This document shows, piece by piece, positions 50,937-61,583 of a stretch of DNA of 64,000 bases. A program made the translations under genes and the position numbers. Every line of letters begins with the position of its first letter. Within the stretch, counting starts at the first letter, position 1. The stretch spans positions 52,568,229-52,632,228 of the forward strand of contig JBAIZL010000002.1 of NCBI GenBank assembly GCA_036971475.1, given 5' to 3'. The notes beneath the pieces were generated by a model. It saw nothing but the letters and a program-made list of their open reading frames with translations, did not search any database and was not told the DNA's origin. Origin of the DNA: Prosapia bicincta. Taxonomy: Eukaryota > Arthropoda > Insecta > Hemiptera > Cercopidae.

Positions 50937-51202
50937 ATCGTGTATGAGTTGCCGGTCTCTTGTTACAGACGCCCTAAAGACTTACTGGATGACTGTTGTA
51001 GTCACCTTTTACCATCTACAGCATCCGCTGGAAGTCAGGGCGAATCATTCTTGACAGTGTCTTTACCTAATGTCCTGTGTTTTACAACTAATATACCATT
51101 TTCAGAATTGTGTTCCTGTCTGGATGATTGCGAACCACAAATTCCCTCTGGTATGGTATTTTGTGCCGATGACCGATTGCGTTATCCAACTGTTTTTAAC
51201 AA
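50937..51202 (+). CDS. Gene 2 exon: cysteine-rich, start of a Kazal-like domain
   Basis: An acceptor (CTCTGATAG at 50936) is followed by a phase-0 frame: IVYELPVSCYRRPKDLLDDC, CSHLLPSTASAGSQGESFLT, SLPNVLCFTTNIPFSELCSC and LDDCEPQIPSGMVFCADDRL, ending RYPTVFN. The end CxC-x3-C-x10-C-ADD-x3-YPTVFNK resembles the middle of a Kazal or follistatin-like domain. The donor GTAATA (51203) gives phase 2 and avoids an in-frame TAA directly after. Codon usage is clearly less AT-biased than the surroundings. A start codon is not visible; an upstream exon, or a splice from 38157 (also phase 0), is required. Confidence 0.65.
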
Positions 51203-51928
51203 GTAATAGACGTCGCTGTATCGTGAACAACAAAACATTAAGCTGACTCGGATAACGAAACGTAAATGAAGAAACAATAAACTGATTCGAACAAACGAAA
51301 CGTGAATGAAAAAACAATAAACTGACAAACAAATGATAATGAACAAATCCAATTTGCCACTAAAACTGTGCTATTTGTTTGACCGGGGTAAAAGCAAATC
51401 AATCTGTGGATAAAAGTGCATTCAAAACTTCAAAGTCTCCTGCGTCATTTGATACCAAAATGAATCCTTTCGGCTTGTACCTATTCAAAAAATGAATTAA
51501 AGAAAACCATGAGTTTTTTATGAATCATCTTCAATTTATATTACCAATGATATACAAGTTATAATAATATGGACAAAAATATATCAATCAATTTGCATTA
51601 TTAATATAAACAAATGTATTAAAATATCTGTTTTCCTCGAACCAAAATTAATTTAAAAATAATTTTTCTGTTTTTATTGCTATATACACCTATTTCTTAA
51701 ATGACTCTAAGATAAATATTCCTCAAAGGTAATTAGTTTTTAATCTCAAAGGAAAAATTTCATTACCGTGGGCGAACCATTTTAATATCCGGACTTGGAA
51801 GTGGGAGTTTTCATTTCCGAAGAAAATAGTTCAATTCAACAGTAAATATTATACTGAAATTGTGACCTTTTTAATGTTTTATTTGAAACCAATTCGCTTT
51901 TAATATTTGTAGTACAAATTGTGTTTAG

Positions 51929-51990
51929 GTTTAAAGACAATATGTTTATGGCAGCTAATTGTTTAAGACAGCTACGTAATCCTGATAGCT
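51929..51990 (+). CDS. Gene 2 exon: end of the Kazal-like domain
   Basis: An acceptor (ATTGTGTTTAG at 51928) and a good donor (GTGAGA at 51991) enclose 62 nt. Entered in phase 2 after the previous exon, the junction codon is AAG (Lys) and the frame reads FKDNMFMAANCLRQLRNPDS. NMFMAANC resembles the helix ending in the fifth cysteine of Kazal domains, with Phe replacing the usual fourth cysteine. It exits in phase 1, as the next exon needs. The exon is too short for ordinary ORF finding; phase agreement at both ends is the main support. Confidence 0.55.
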
Positions 51991-52261
51991 GTGAGACTAG
52001 ACAGCTTATGATGATCAAAATACTGAATTGAAATTTAGCATGAACTAAATTTTATTACTTATCTATTTCTTTTTCAATTACCACTATCACCCCACACTAA
52101 ACTTATATATAACTTGTAAACACTTTCGATGGATAGTAAAATAAGTTTTAATTTATCAAATGAAGTTTAAATACCAATTTTTAAACTGTAGTAGATGGTA
52201 AATGATGTTAATACAGTATTTTCAAATATTAATTCTTGAATTAAGTTTAAAATGGTCGATG

Positions 52262-52345
52262 TCTCTGTCGGATTCGAACTGAATTACTACATGTTTGAAA
52301 TACAGCAATTTAGAACTGAGCCATCATTCCCATAGCTAGAAATTT
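52262..52345 (-). other. tRNA-like sequence with A and B boxes
   Basis: On the minus strand ATGGCTCAGTTC resembles a Pol III A box and GTTCGAATCC is a perfect B box about 40 bases on. The acceptor and T stems do not pair, so it is not a functional tRNA. A tRNA-derived SINE head or a tRNA pseudogene is more likely. Confidence 0.35.
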
Positions 52346-52742
52346 AACTTACTTAAAGACGTATATGAAATTTATATTATTAATTCATAAGAGAAAGAAT
52401 ATTTGCCATAGTGTAGCATTTAAATAGATATAATGAGAAATTTATTAATGTTGTAATTAATTTTACAACATCTTAAATTAGAAACTAACAAGAGAAAGCG
52501 AATAAATATTAAGAAACAAAAATATTAGTCCAATACTATTTGTTCTATACAGAGAAAAATGGAAAACTAAAATGATATTTGATTTTTACTTGGTCAAATA
52601 ATACATTGATGTTTGTCCTATTAATTTACATACTTATATTAAGTTTAATTAATAAATTAAAAGTAACTTACATTAGTTTTTGTTTCATTGACCTCTGTAG
52701 GGAGTCGCTATAAAATTGTTTTTTACTTTGTTTTTTGCTTAG

Positions 52743-53002
52743 ACAACTTTTCTACCATTCTAGAGAACATTTTAGGCACAAAGGCCAAAACTCAGGCTCA
52801 TGAAATTGACTGGGAAAATCCCCGACATAGTAGCTCTACATATACTACTGGAGAGTTTTTATTTGTAAACTATTTTATCGTCAAAAAATACAAGTCTGAT
52901 AATGTTACCTCGGATACGCACTATTATATTATTTTGTACTACGAAATTCACAACTTTACAAATAAGTCTTGTGATATACAATTCACTAACTTTCTCAGAT
53001 AA
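52743..53002 (+). CDS. Gene 2 exon, possibly terminal
   Basis: A strong polypyrimidine acceptor (TTTTTTGCTTAG at 52742) opens phase 1: NFSTILENILGTKAKTQAHE, IDWENPRHSSSTYTTGEFLF, then a more AT-driven stretch to a TAA at 53000-53002. An AATAAA overlaps the stop (53001-53006), which would make a very short 3' UTR. Alternatively a GTAAAC donor at 52863 ends the exon in phase 0, which fits the phase-0 exon at 54002. The alternative acceptor at 52700 uses the same frame. Function unknown. Confidence 0.5.
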
Positions 53003-53450
53003 TAAATTTCATTAATGCAACAAACATGAGTAATTAGAGAACGTTTCCTTAATGGGAAGCTTACACAATCTAACCGAGGGTGAGATAAAGCCAGTTCAAT
53101 TTGTATTCATTGTAAAAGGCCTCTATGATTGATTTCTAATAATTAATTTTATACAAATATTAAAATAGATTTTGATCCGATGTTCTGTCTAAATGGGTGA
53201 GATACACTGTATTTAAATTTTTTTTAAATTTTTGTAAAAAGCAAAATTAGTTTTTCATTTTGCAAGAATGTTTTATCAATTAAATTTTATTAGAGTAGTT
53301 AAATAATATTCAGCCTCTTTCCTGGAAAGTGACAGTGCATTTTTGTAGACGTTAAGTTATAATAGAATTATTTTAACTCAGTTTAAATAAAACATGTTTT
53401 AAACCCTTAACAATAATATATGTATATATGTTTACATGTACACACACCCA

Positions 53451-53526
<76 letters not shown>

Positions 53527-54001
53527 GTAAATAAAAAGATCTTAGTGTTTGTGTGTAACTTATCCAAAATATGATTGTAGTTGGCGAAGGTTTAACTTTT
53601 AGTTTCTCCGTAACAATGAAACCGTCAAGTTATGATAAGTCAGAGCAATGTTTAATTCGCTTCGTACTTGTGCCTGGACTACGTTAATATGCTGAATTAC
53701 GTGTTGTTTTCGACGGTTTGGTAGGTGAAAAAAAGATAACCTTCTGAGAGCTTTTTCGTTTTTATTGTGTGTTTATTTTATATCATTCTCTTTAGAAATA
53801 TACTCTTCACTCGTGGTGTTTACATATTGAAAGTATTTGTTAATGCTTATTTAAATTTAATCTTTTTTTAACCTAAACATAACTGTACCTCGTACTCTAG
53901 GTTTGGGGTTTTCGGAAGAATATTTGAAAATGACTGTAACTACAGGTCTGAGTCAGGTTTTTATTCAGCACTCTGGTCATTTTATATTATTTCTATTACA
54001 G
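53003..54001. other. Spacer with (CA)n-(TA)n at 53450-53524
   Basis: A compound CA/TA microsatellite; nothing else was recognised. Confidence 0.5.
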
Positions 54002-54123
54002 ATTACTCCCATGAAAAGTCGCACAGATTTTAGTATGATGCATTTTAACGAGGAAATTATAAAGAAAGATAATTTTCACCAGCTCTCCTCGTTAACGAAA
54101 CATCTGAAGATCTATGATTATAG
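54002..54123 (+). CDS. Possible gene 2 exon
   Basis: An acceptor (ATTTCTATTACAG at 54001) and donor (TATAG then GTATTT at 54124) bound a 122-nt segment open only in phase 0: ITPMKSRTDFSMMHFNEEII, KKDNFHQLSSLTKHLKIYDY. It leaves in phase 2. It would join the 52862 end in phase. It has no recognised domain. The other two frames have early stops. Confidence 0.45.
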
Positions 54124-54435
54124 GTATTTTTTTTTTTTTTAAGTTTCCCCTGAGGTACGATCGCTGAAGGTTTTCCCGTCTCTTCCTGAAATACCATTAT
54201 TTGGAATATAGATTAACACATGATCGCAAAACCGTTAATTATGTCAATTTGTTTTATTTTTTTCATTTCCCGGAGAGTTTGTTCAGTTAATTAAAGTATA
54301 TTAATGATGAAAATAAACATATTTCTTGTACATCAAACCTTAAAATCTTTTTTTTTTATAATACAGTACAGTTTCGAAATTCCGAGTCCCATCTATACCA
54401 TCTATTCGAAAGAAAAAGATAAATCGGACCTCCTA
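54124..54435. other. Spacer, no feature seen
   Basis: AT-rich sequence after the candidate exon; nothing recognised. Confidence 0.45.
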
Positions 54436-55000
54436 GAAATGTTTATATCAATACTGTATGCAAACGAAATGAGTCAGGCTCCCAATAATTGTTTATATCA
54501 ATACGGAATGCGAAGGAAATGCGTCGGGCGTCCAAGGAATGTTAATATCAATACGGTATGCAAAGGAAATGAGTCGGGTGTCCAAGGAATGATCGTATCA
54601 ATACGGCATGCGTAGGAAATGAGTCGGGCTTCTAAGATATATTTATATATGAATACAATAAGCAAACAAAACTAGTCGGGCTTCCAAGATCTGTTTATAT
54701 CAATTCGGTATTCATAACAAATGAGTCGGGATTCCAAGAACCTTTATAATAATCCGGATACAAAAAAAATAGTCGGGCTTCCAAGATATGTTTATACATG
54801 AATAAAATAAGCAAACAGGTTAGATGGGCTTCCAATATCTGTTTATACAATACGGTATCCATAGCAAATAATTCGGGCTTCCAAGAAATGTTTATATCAA
54901 TACGGTATGCAAAGGAAATGAGTCGGGCTTTCAAGGAGTGTTTATATCAGTACGGTATACAAAAGAATTGAGACATGCTTTAGTTCATTTATATTAGTTA
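54436..55000. repeat. 50-bp minisatellite, about 12 units
   Basis: Units begin GTTTATATCAATACGGTATG and contain AAATGAGTCGGGCTTCCAAG. About a dozen diverged copies occur head to tail. The open frames across the array on both strands are repeat artefacts. Confidence 0.93.
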
Positions 55001-55059
55001 TACGGTATGTTAAAGAAATGAGTCGTGTTCCTAAGAAATGTTCAAATAAATTTCTATAA

Positions 55060-55195
55060 ACCTATTTAATGCATTTGTAATTATAGTATTAGGGTTCAAA
55101 AAAACTCCTACTTTTTCAATACACAGGGAACTATTTCCATGTAATCCGAGTTTTCGGTAATCCGAGGGGTCTCAATCCCATCTACCTAGACGTTT
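55060..55195. repeat. Terminal fragment of the recombinase repeat
   Basis: It matches about 135-255 of copy A: AATTATAGTATTAGGGTTCA, AACTATTTCC, TGTAATCCGA, CTCAATCCCATCTACCT. This is the fourth trace of the element, and it directly follows the 50-bp minisatellite. Confidence 0.85.
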
Positions 55196-57744
55196 TGAGA
55201 CTCTACAGTATACCGAAATTAATGTTTAACCAATGAATTATTGAAGTACGAAAACAGGTGTGAGTAAATGATATTTCTTTATAGATCAACTTATATTCAA
55301 TAATTTATCTACTGTGTTTTATTATATCTGTAGTAGCTAAAGTGAATAAAACAATTTAGGTTTTAAATACACAATAAGTAGAAATCATTTCACGTAATAG
55401 ATTTGTTAACTTTAATTGTCATATGTTTTGTGAAAAAGTTGTGTTACTTTGGAAAACAAGATTATGGGCTTGGAAATAATAAAAGTGCTTATTGGTCGAT
55501 ACATTTTATCTTTATAGAAAACTTTCTACGGTTAATACATCAATGTTGTAGTGATAAAAGCGCGTCGCATCTGGCTTTAATTGAACCAGTTAAAATGAAA
55601 TGAAGGCCTATCTTTACAGGGTATTTGTCTTGTCTAGTGTAAGGCCTGTTCGATAATTTCTCTATCTCAAGCCATGTATCTTACTCTGTTCTTGTCAAGG
55701 ATTTTCTTTGGGAATCTGGATTGGTTAGATTAATAATACAATATTTTACGATACAACACTCTAGAAAGAAATAGAATGTCTTAGAAATAATCATTGCTAT
55801 AAACATCTAAGCGGTTATAAAACCAGCGTCATTAAGAGATTAAAAAATACACAATTATAAATTCCATAGGCTGAAATATATATGTACTCTATCTAAAAAG
55901 ATTGTTGTTAAACACTTCTAGTAGATACAAATTTTCAATAGGAAAACCAATTACATCATTTATTTCTGCGATCCTTTTCCCTAAGTATTTTCTCGTTTAA
56001 TTTAAATTGTTATGTTCAATTTTAATCAAATTAATGTTTTGTTTTTCCTGAAAAAAGGTGTTCAAATCATGTATGATAAACACATAGTAACTGAATTTTT
56101 GCACTTAAATATTTAGACATGTTATGAAATTATAACAAAACCTGTAGAGAAGCATTAAACCTAACAGATTTAACAGACGTAGTTTATGTATTTAAAGTAA
56201 ATAGCGTAACTAGGTTTATTGGTTGTACCAAATAGTCATCATATTCTGGTAAGAAAACTCTGCCGCTACTTGGACGATAAAAGCTGCTTAAAAAAATTAG
56301 CTGCTCAACTCTGGTTGTTTGAAATAAACTATTGTTGGTAAGATATGAAATCCGATCCAACCAAGTGATTAATAAAGTTTATTGAGCATGATTTGGTTCT
56401 AGTTAAAATTACGCATCACGTTTCTCATTTTGTATAATCGTAAATGTGGTAAATTATTGTTATGAAGACCTTCAAAATTCCAATTGAAATACTTTTCTCG
56501 AGTCTACTAGTTATTAGAAAGTTTTTCTTTAACATTAGGTTGTTTCTTATAATAATTATAAATGTGTAATATCGGACTATTTAGGGAAATGTATAAACTC
56601 TTATTGCATTAAAAAACCTTGTATATTCTTCAGTTTATAGTCTCTACAAATATAATGTACACGAATTTTGCAAAATGAATATTTTGATCAATTATACTAC
56701 CGGATTCCAGCAATTTTACTCTGTTTATTACTGTATAATGCACTTCGGTTTAAAGACTCTAGTGACCCGATTTGATATTCCGTCGACTATAAAATTATTC
56801 ATATTAGTTAAGCAATAAGGAACATGGTCAGCCAATAAAATTGCAAGTGCTTTTGTAAAACAAAAATTATCTTTTGTAAAAACTCATGAGTATATTTTTT
56901 AGACCTGAATTTATAAAGAATAAACCAAATTCCTAATTAAAAATAATAAATTTTATACATAAAATTATGTGTATTATATTTACACAGCATATATAGGCTA
57001 TATATAAGTATTCAAACAAATGTTGACAGTAAAGAAATACTGTCGAGGTTCTAATATATCGTATATAAATCACTTAAGGATTTTACATTAGATTATTATT
57101 GTTTAAAATTTCAATCGTCATAGAACCGCCATAAAGTTATAGAATGATGAGAATGAAAAGGAGTAGTACGTATGACTAAAAATTAAGTAATACTTGATTT
57201 AAAGATGAACACAAATAATGGAGCTGAGCAATGATCATTTCGTAGCAACTATAGCCTACATATTTTGAAAAAAACAAATAGTATAATTGTAAAATAAAAA
57301 TGGTTATGTATGATTTAAATAGATATATGTATAAAAAAGCGAGGAGGAATAGGTCGAATAAACCTAATGAGAGATGACACTGTTATTATTATTTATTCAC
57401 TCCCTAGAGATAATACTATACGACAGCCAAGTGAATTGGAAAGTCAATAAATGCTCTTCTAAAAGAAGGCAACTGCATGATCCAAGTTATTTGAGGACAT
57501 CAGAATAAATCTGGACTGTATGGACTACCTCCTATTTATTTATTTATGTGTTCAAAAATTAAGTTAAGATATTATTTTTGTAGATATGATTATTACATGT
57601 GGTAACCTGAATTTGTTAAAATTATGCCCTAAAATGTTAAAAATACAGATTAATTTATGAAAATAATAACCTTGACAAAATGTCTATTTGTCTTTTAAAT
57701 AAAATAAAATCACTAATTTTCGTAAACTTTGGCAAAAAAACACT
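55196..57744. other. AT-rich spacer with one weak exon candidate
   Basis: An acceptor-like TTTATAG at 55517 precedes a phase-1 frame reading NFLRLIHQCCSDKSASHLAL and IEPVKMK to a stop at 55603. Its phase does not fit the 54123 exon, so it is left unassigned. The rest shows nothing supportable. Confidence 0.35.
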
Positions 57745-57915
57745 ACTTACTGATATGTTTCAACACATACGATTCGCACTAGGTCAGTGCATTTGTCAAT
57801 GCTGTTAGTAACAGACAAGTCAAGTGCTGGAGTCTGTCCGTGAATCACAGCATTGAATAACACACTGACCTACTGCGAAACGCGTCTGGTAAAAAATATC
57901 AGTAAGTAGTGTTTT
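57745..57915. repeat. Foldback derived from a Penelope terminal region
   Basis: CACTACTTACTGATATGTTT at the left and its near-complement AATATCAGTAAGTAGTG at the right form inverted arms. Inside, TTCGCACTAGGTCAGTGCAT and its complement form a second pair. The sequence CTGACCTACTGCGAAACGCG and the TGAATCACAGCATTGAATAA block also occur beside the Penelope fragments at 11.5 kb and 12.9 kb, which identifies its origin. Confidence 0.8.
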
Positions 57916-58258
57916 TTTTTGCAAAATGATGCCAAAAGTAGAAATTTATAAAAAAAACCTTGATATATACAACACAAAAACTACAAGTTTAAACATAAAA
58001 TCGTGAACTTCAAAGGGTAAGAGAGGAAGTGATTTAAGATAGATCTCTATGTATTTTTTTAAATCTCTCACTAACTAAAAAAAATTTAAACTATAATTTT
58101 GTATCAAATCTTTTATGAAGTTAAAATTCGCATAAAAATGTGCTAATACCTGTAAGTAGAGTAGACTGCTGGGTTGCTTGGGACGGAGCAATAAGAAAGC
58201 CGGATTTGTTACCCCCACCACTCCGTCCTATTCGTTGAGTAATATGGAGTACTCACAT
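57916..58258. other. Spacer before the second LTR
   Basis: It contains GGACGGAG and its complement CTCCGTCC about 40 bp apart (near 58181-58230). No gene was recognised. Confidence 0.4.
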
Positions 58259-59198
58259 TGTAACACTCTTAAAAATAAGGTGTTACATATAAATTCATTT
58301 ATATATTTGATTTTTATTTAATAATTATATCGTCCCAATATAAAAGAAAATTTTTGTTTTATTCGTGCTCATTGTGAAGTTAGCATAGATGGTAGCACCC
58401 CTAGCGGGTAAAAATGTAAAATATCGTACGAGTTGGTAGCTTAACTTAAAAAAAACTCACATCACCTCATGTGACGTAACATGGTCTGATATCGCATGAT
58501 CTGACGGACCAATCAAAATACTCGAAATAATAATCGAGGGTGGGAAAGTTCCGCTGGCTTGTCCCTTCAGAAGGCCCACTTCTCAAAAGGTCTCCGAACG
58601 AGACGCATGTGATGGCATTTCGGACGTAACCTAGAAATTTATAAGCTTCCAGTATTCAAAATTTAAGATGTCAAGACCGGTACCGAATTTTATTAACGCA
58701 ACAAAAGAAGAAGTCAGAAGCGATAATTTATGTTTTTCAAACAAATAAAGGTTTATATAATTTTTGTTTAAGTGCGCGGATTTGCAAGAGTGATGTGTTA
58801 AGTGTTTAGTGATTCCAAAAGCCATGGGCAATCTTTAATATTTTTTAAAGTGTTTTATTAGTGCACAACCAGGTACGTTTTAGCTATAAAGAAAATGTAT
58901 TTTAATGTTAACTAAGTTGAATTTTAAATGATAAACGGTTAACACATGAACGGTAGAAATTGTCCTTCGAATATTCATTTCTAAAAATTCAATTGAAAAT
59001 ATTAAGTTACTATCTTGTCGATATATATAAATTTTAAAGTTCAATAAGTAATTCAAATGTATGGAATAACTAGCAGTAATTAAAATTAAATTACTCGACA
59101 CATTGCTGTCTTTTGTTCTATTGTAATTGTCACTGATTAATAAATTGTATAACATTGTATTTTAAAACTTTATATTTTCATTCCCAAGTAACCTAGTT
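58259..59198. mobile_element. Second LTR copy, 3' end truncated
   Basis: It aligns with the solo LTR at 21375-22330 from TGTAACACTCTTAAAAATAA through the GAACGAGAC block and GGTTAACACATGAACGGTAG to AAGTAACCTAGTT. It lacks the terminal CCGTTACA and any target duplication. Small indels show independent decay. It has the same orientation as the first copy. Confidence 0.88.
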
Positions 59199-61370
59199 CT
59201 ACCTTCCAATGATATCGGAAGATCGTTTACAGAAAGACATTATTATGCCTGGCTGGAAACGGAGAACTAGATAGAGCCCTGGGTAAGTAAGGTAATTAAT
59301 TTGTTAATTAGTAATTAACATAAATTTTTAATAAAGCTCTGATATATACTTACCCCTGGAATCAAGGCCTCAACTGTTACAACATAAACGGGAATATCAA
59401 CGTTATAATTGTTTTCATTCCAAATCTTTTGTGAACTTCTATCTTCCTATCTTCTTCAACTATATTAATTTTTACCAAAAAAAGGTCAATATCATACACG
59501 GCAATACCAAAATAAAGTGTAATCATTACGTTTGTTAGTTTTTGACTTATGTCTCTCACTTAGAGAACGAGTAATTCAAGTAGGATGGTTCCAGACCACA
59601 CACTGCTGATGATATTTTACTAATTTGAATGAAACGCTCAACTGAAATGCCATCTAAAAATGGTTTCATAATAGTTTAACGTGCGAACAAAATTATGTGA
59701 CGAACAGTTTTATTTGAATTCATGTCATTCTCAGAATTATAGGATGTTTTATGTGAGAAGATGTTTCCTAAGTGAAAAGGTTTAAATAATTACTCTCATT
59801 CATTGATGGCGTTGTGAAAATATAACTTTGTAGTAATATAACCGAGGATATGTGTCGACAGGTCATGAGCATCTGTATGCATGCGTAATAAAAGACTAGT
59901 CGACATGGTGTCCTGATAAACGTGTGCTGAGTACGAAATTATCACCATACACTCAATGCAGTGAACATATTTTATTAAATTGTCTAAATCCTAATTAAAT
60001 TAAATATTTTATTACAAAAAGAAAGGTTAGTTCGTTACTCTAGGTTTTCTGGGAACAGAATGAGTGAATTGAACTCCCACAGATTTATTAAGACAATTCA
60101 ATTAGGACATATTTTATTTTTAAATAAGTTTTTGTTACATTTTTTATATGTAAATAATTATTCTATCCACTAAATAAAACTCTACTGTTCTACTTCTTGT
60201 AATAGTAACTGTAAATAGATTTTAAAAAAAACTAACTCAGTATTCCTGAATACTTCATAATCATTCGCGTTTGAATTACCTGTCATCATCGTCATAGGTA
60301 ATACTGCAAAATACAAAAAATACAAAAATAATACTACTTTCGTGGTAGTATATCTGACATAAGTCAACCCAGCGCGTATAAAAATCATGTTTAATAATAT
60401 TAGGAGTTCCTGAACAGTCACCGACAAAACAAAATAAAATATTACTTGTAATCTCTAACAACTGTATATATGTTCCCATTTTATAATAACTGTATATACT
60501 CTCCGGTCTATGATATCAAATACAAGTAAAGGAAGATGATACTGGTATATTTCTAAGTTAATTATAGTTGGAATATCAATTAGTTCAGTTAATTTTAACA
60601 TATTTAATTATTTTTTCAAGTTTATTCCTATATAGTTTGAGATATTTCATTGCGAAAAAATTGAAAATAAGATTCTTAGGAAGTTTCAGGCGATTAATGT
60701 CATATAATTTTGAAGCTTGGAATGTCAACTTTGTTTTTACAAAAGTAGACTTTATATATTAATCTTGCTTCAATTAGGGTTGGAGCAACATTTTAAAAGT
60801 TATTAAGATCTTATGGAAGATTAAATTCAATTTAGACCTAAATATTTTGAAGAATCGTCAGCCTTCTTTTACTTTATTTAAAAAAAAGTAAAAACGAAAT
60901 GATTCTGAATGGATCAGTTTTTGTGCTAAATTAATGTAGTTTAAGGATATTAATACACAGATTGTGCACAAAATTCAATGTGATAATAATCAAAACAGTA
61001 ATTTATTGTATGTACAAAATACAGTTTTTTCCAATTATTCTACTTTTATTTTTCAATATCTTCAACTAAATTTGAGTCATTTATATAACATTTTATTCAT
61101 ATCTTTAAAATTTAACATTTTATTTTTATATTTCAACTATGCAACAAGTATGCTCTCAAGTTTACGTGTGTTTTATGTGAAATAAATAGCTGACTTATTT
61201 CGCTAATCATTATGAGTAAACTTTGGTAATCTATATAAAAACGGAAATACTCTCTGAACTAAATACAGTAGGGGGATTGTTAATTATTTACCATTATTAT
61301 GTAGGGATAATTTGGAAATATAATTTGAATAATTCTTTTAATTTTTTTGGAAGTCTTCCCTTTGTTATAG
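59199..61370. other. AT-rich spacer, no gene seen
   Basis: Several short open frames on both strands lack splice support or recognisable motifs. Confidence 0.4.
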
Positions 61371-61474
61371 GCTACACTTCTAATACGTATACAATAGCTA
61401 TGTTTCGCTGTATAAAGAAGATAAATCGAGACCAACGATTGAGCAGTGTTTTGAAAACTCCTTTGCGCTCATAA
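61371..61474 (+). CDS. Possible terminal exon
   Basis: An acceptor (CCCTTTGTTATAG at 61370) opens a phase-1 frame reading YTSNTYTIAMFRCIKKINRD and QRLSSVLKTPLRS to a TAA at 61472-61474. The codons (CGC, CGA, ACG, TTG) are less AT-biased than the neighbourhood. AATAAA follows 104 bp later. The basic C-terminus has no recognised domain. A partner exon ending in phase 1 was not identified, so its link to gene 2 is a guess. Confidence 0.4.
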
Positions 61475-61577
61475 AGCGTTTAATATTCAGCGTTTTGTTA
61501 AATATGATATTTGATGTATGGCTAAATCTTACATTTTCTTGTAACTGTCTGTCTCTTGAATCCCAAACTTGTCTAAT

Positions 61578-61583
61578 AATAAA
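61578..61583 (+). terminator. Polyadenylation signal AATAAA
   Basis: A canonical hexamer about 100 bp after the stop of the candidate terminal exon. In AT-rich DNA such hexamers are frequent, so support comes only from position. Confidence 0.3.

Noticed and set aside
59606..59650. CTGATGA followed by GAAACGCTC, hammerhead-like
   Set aside because: Stem II is poorly paired, stem III has one pair and stem I does not pair; likely chance.
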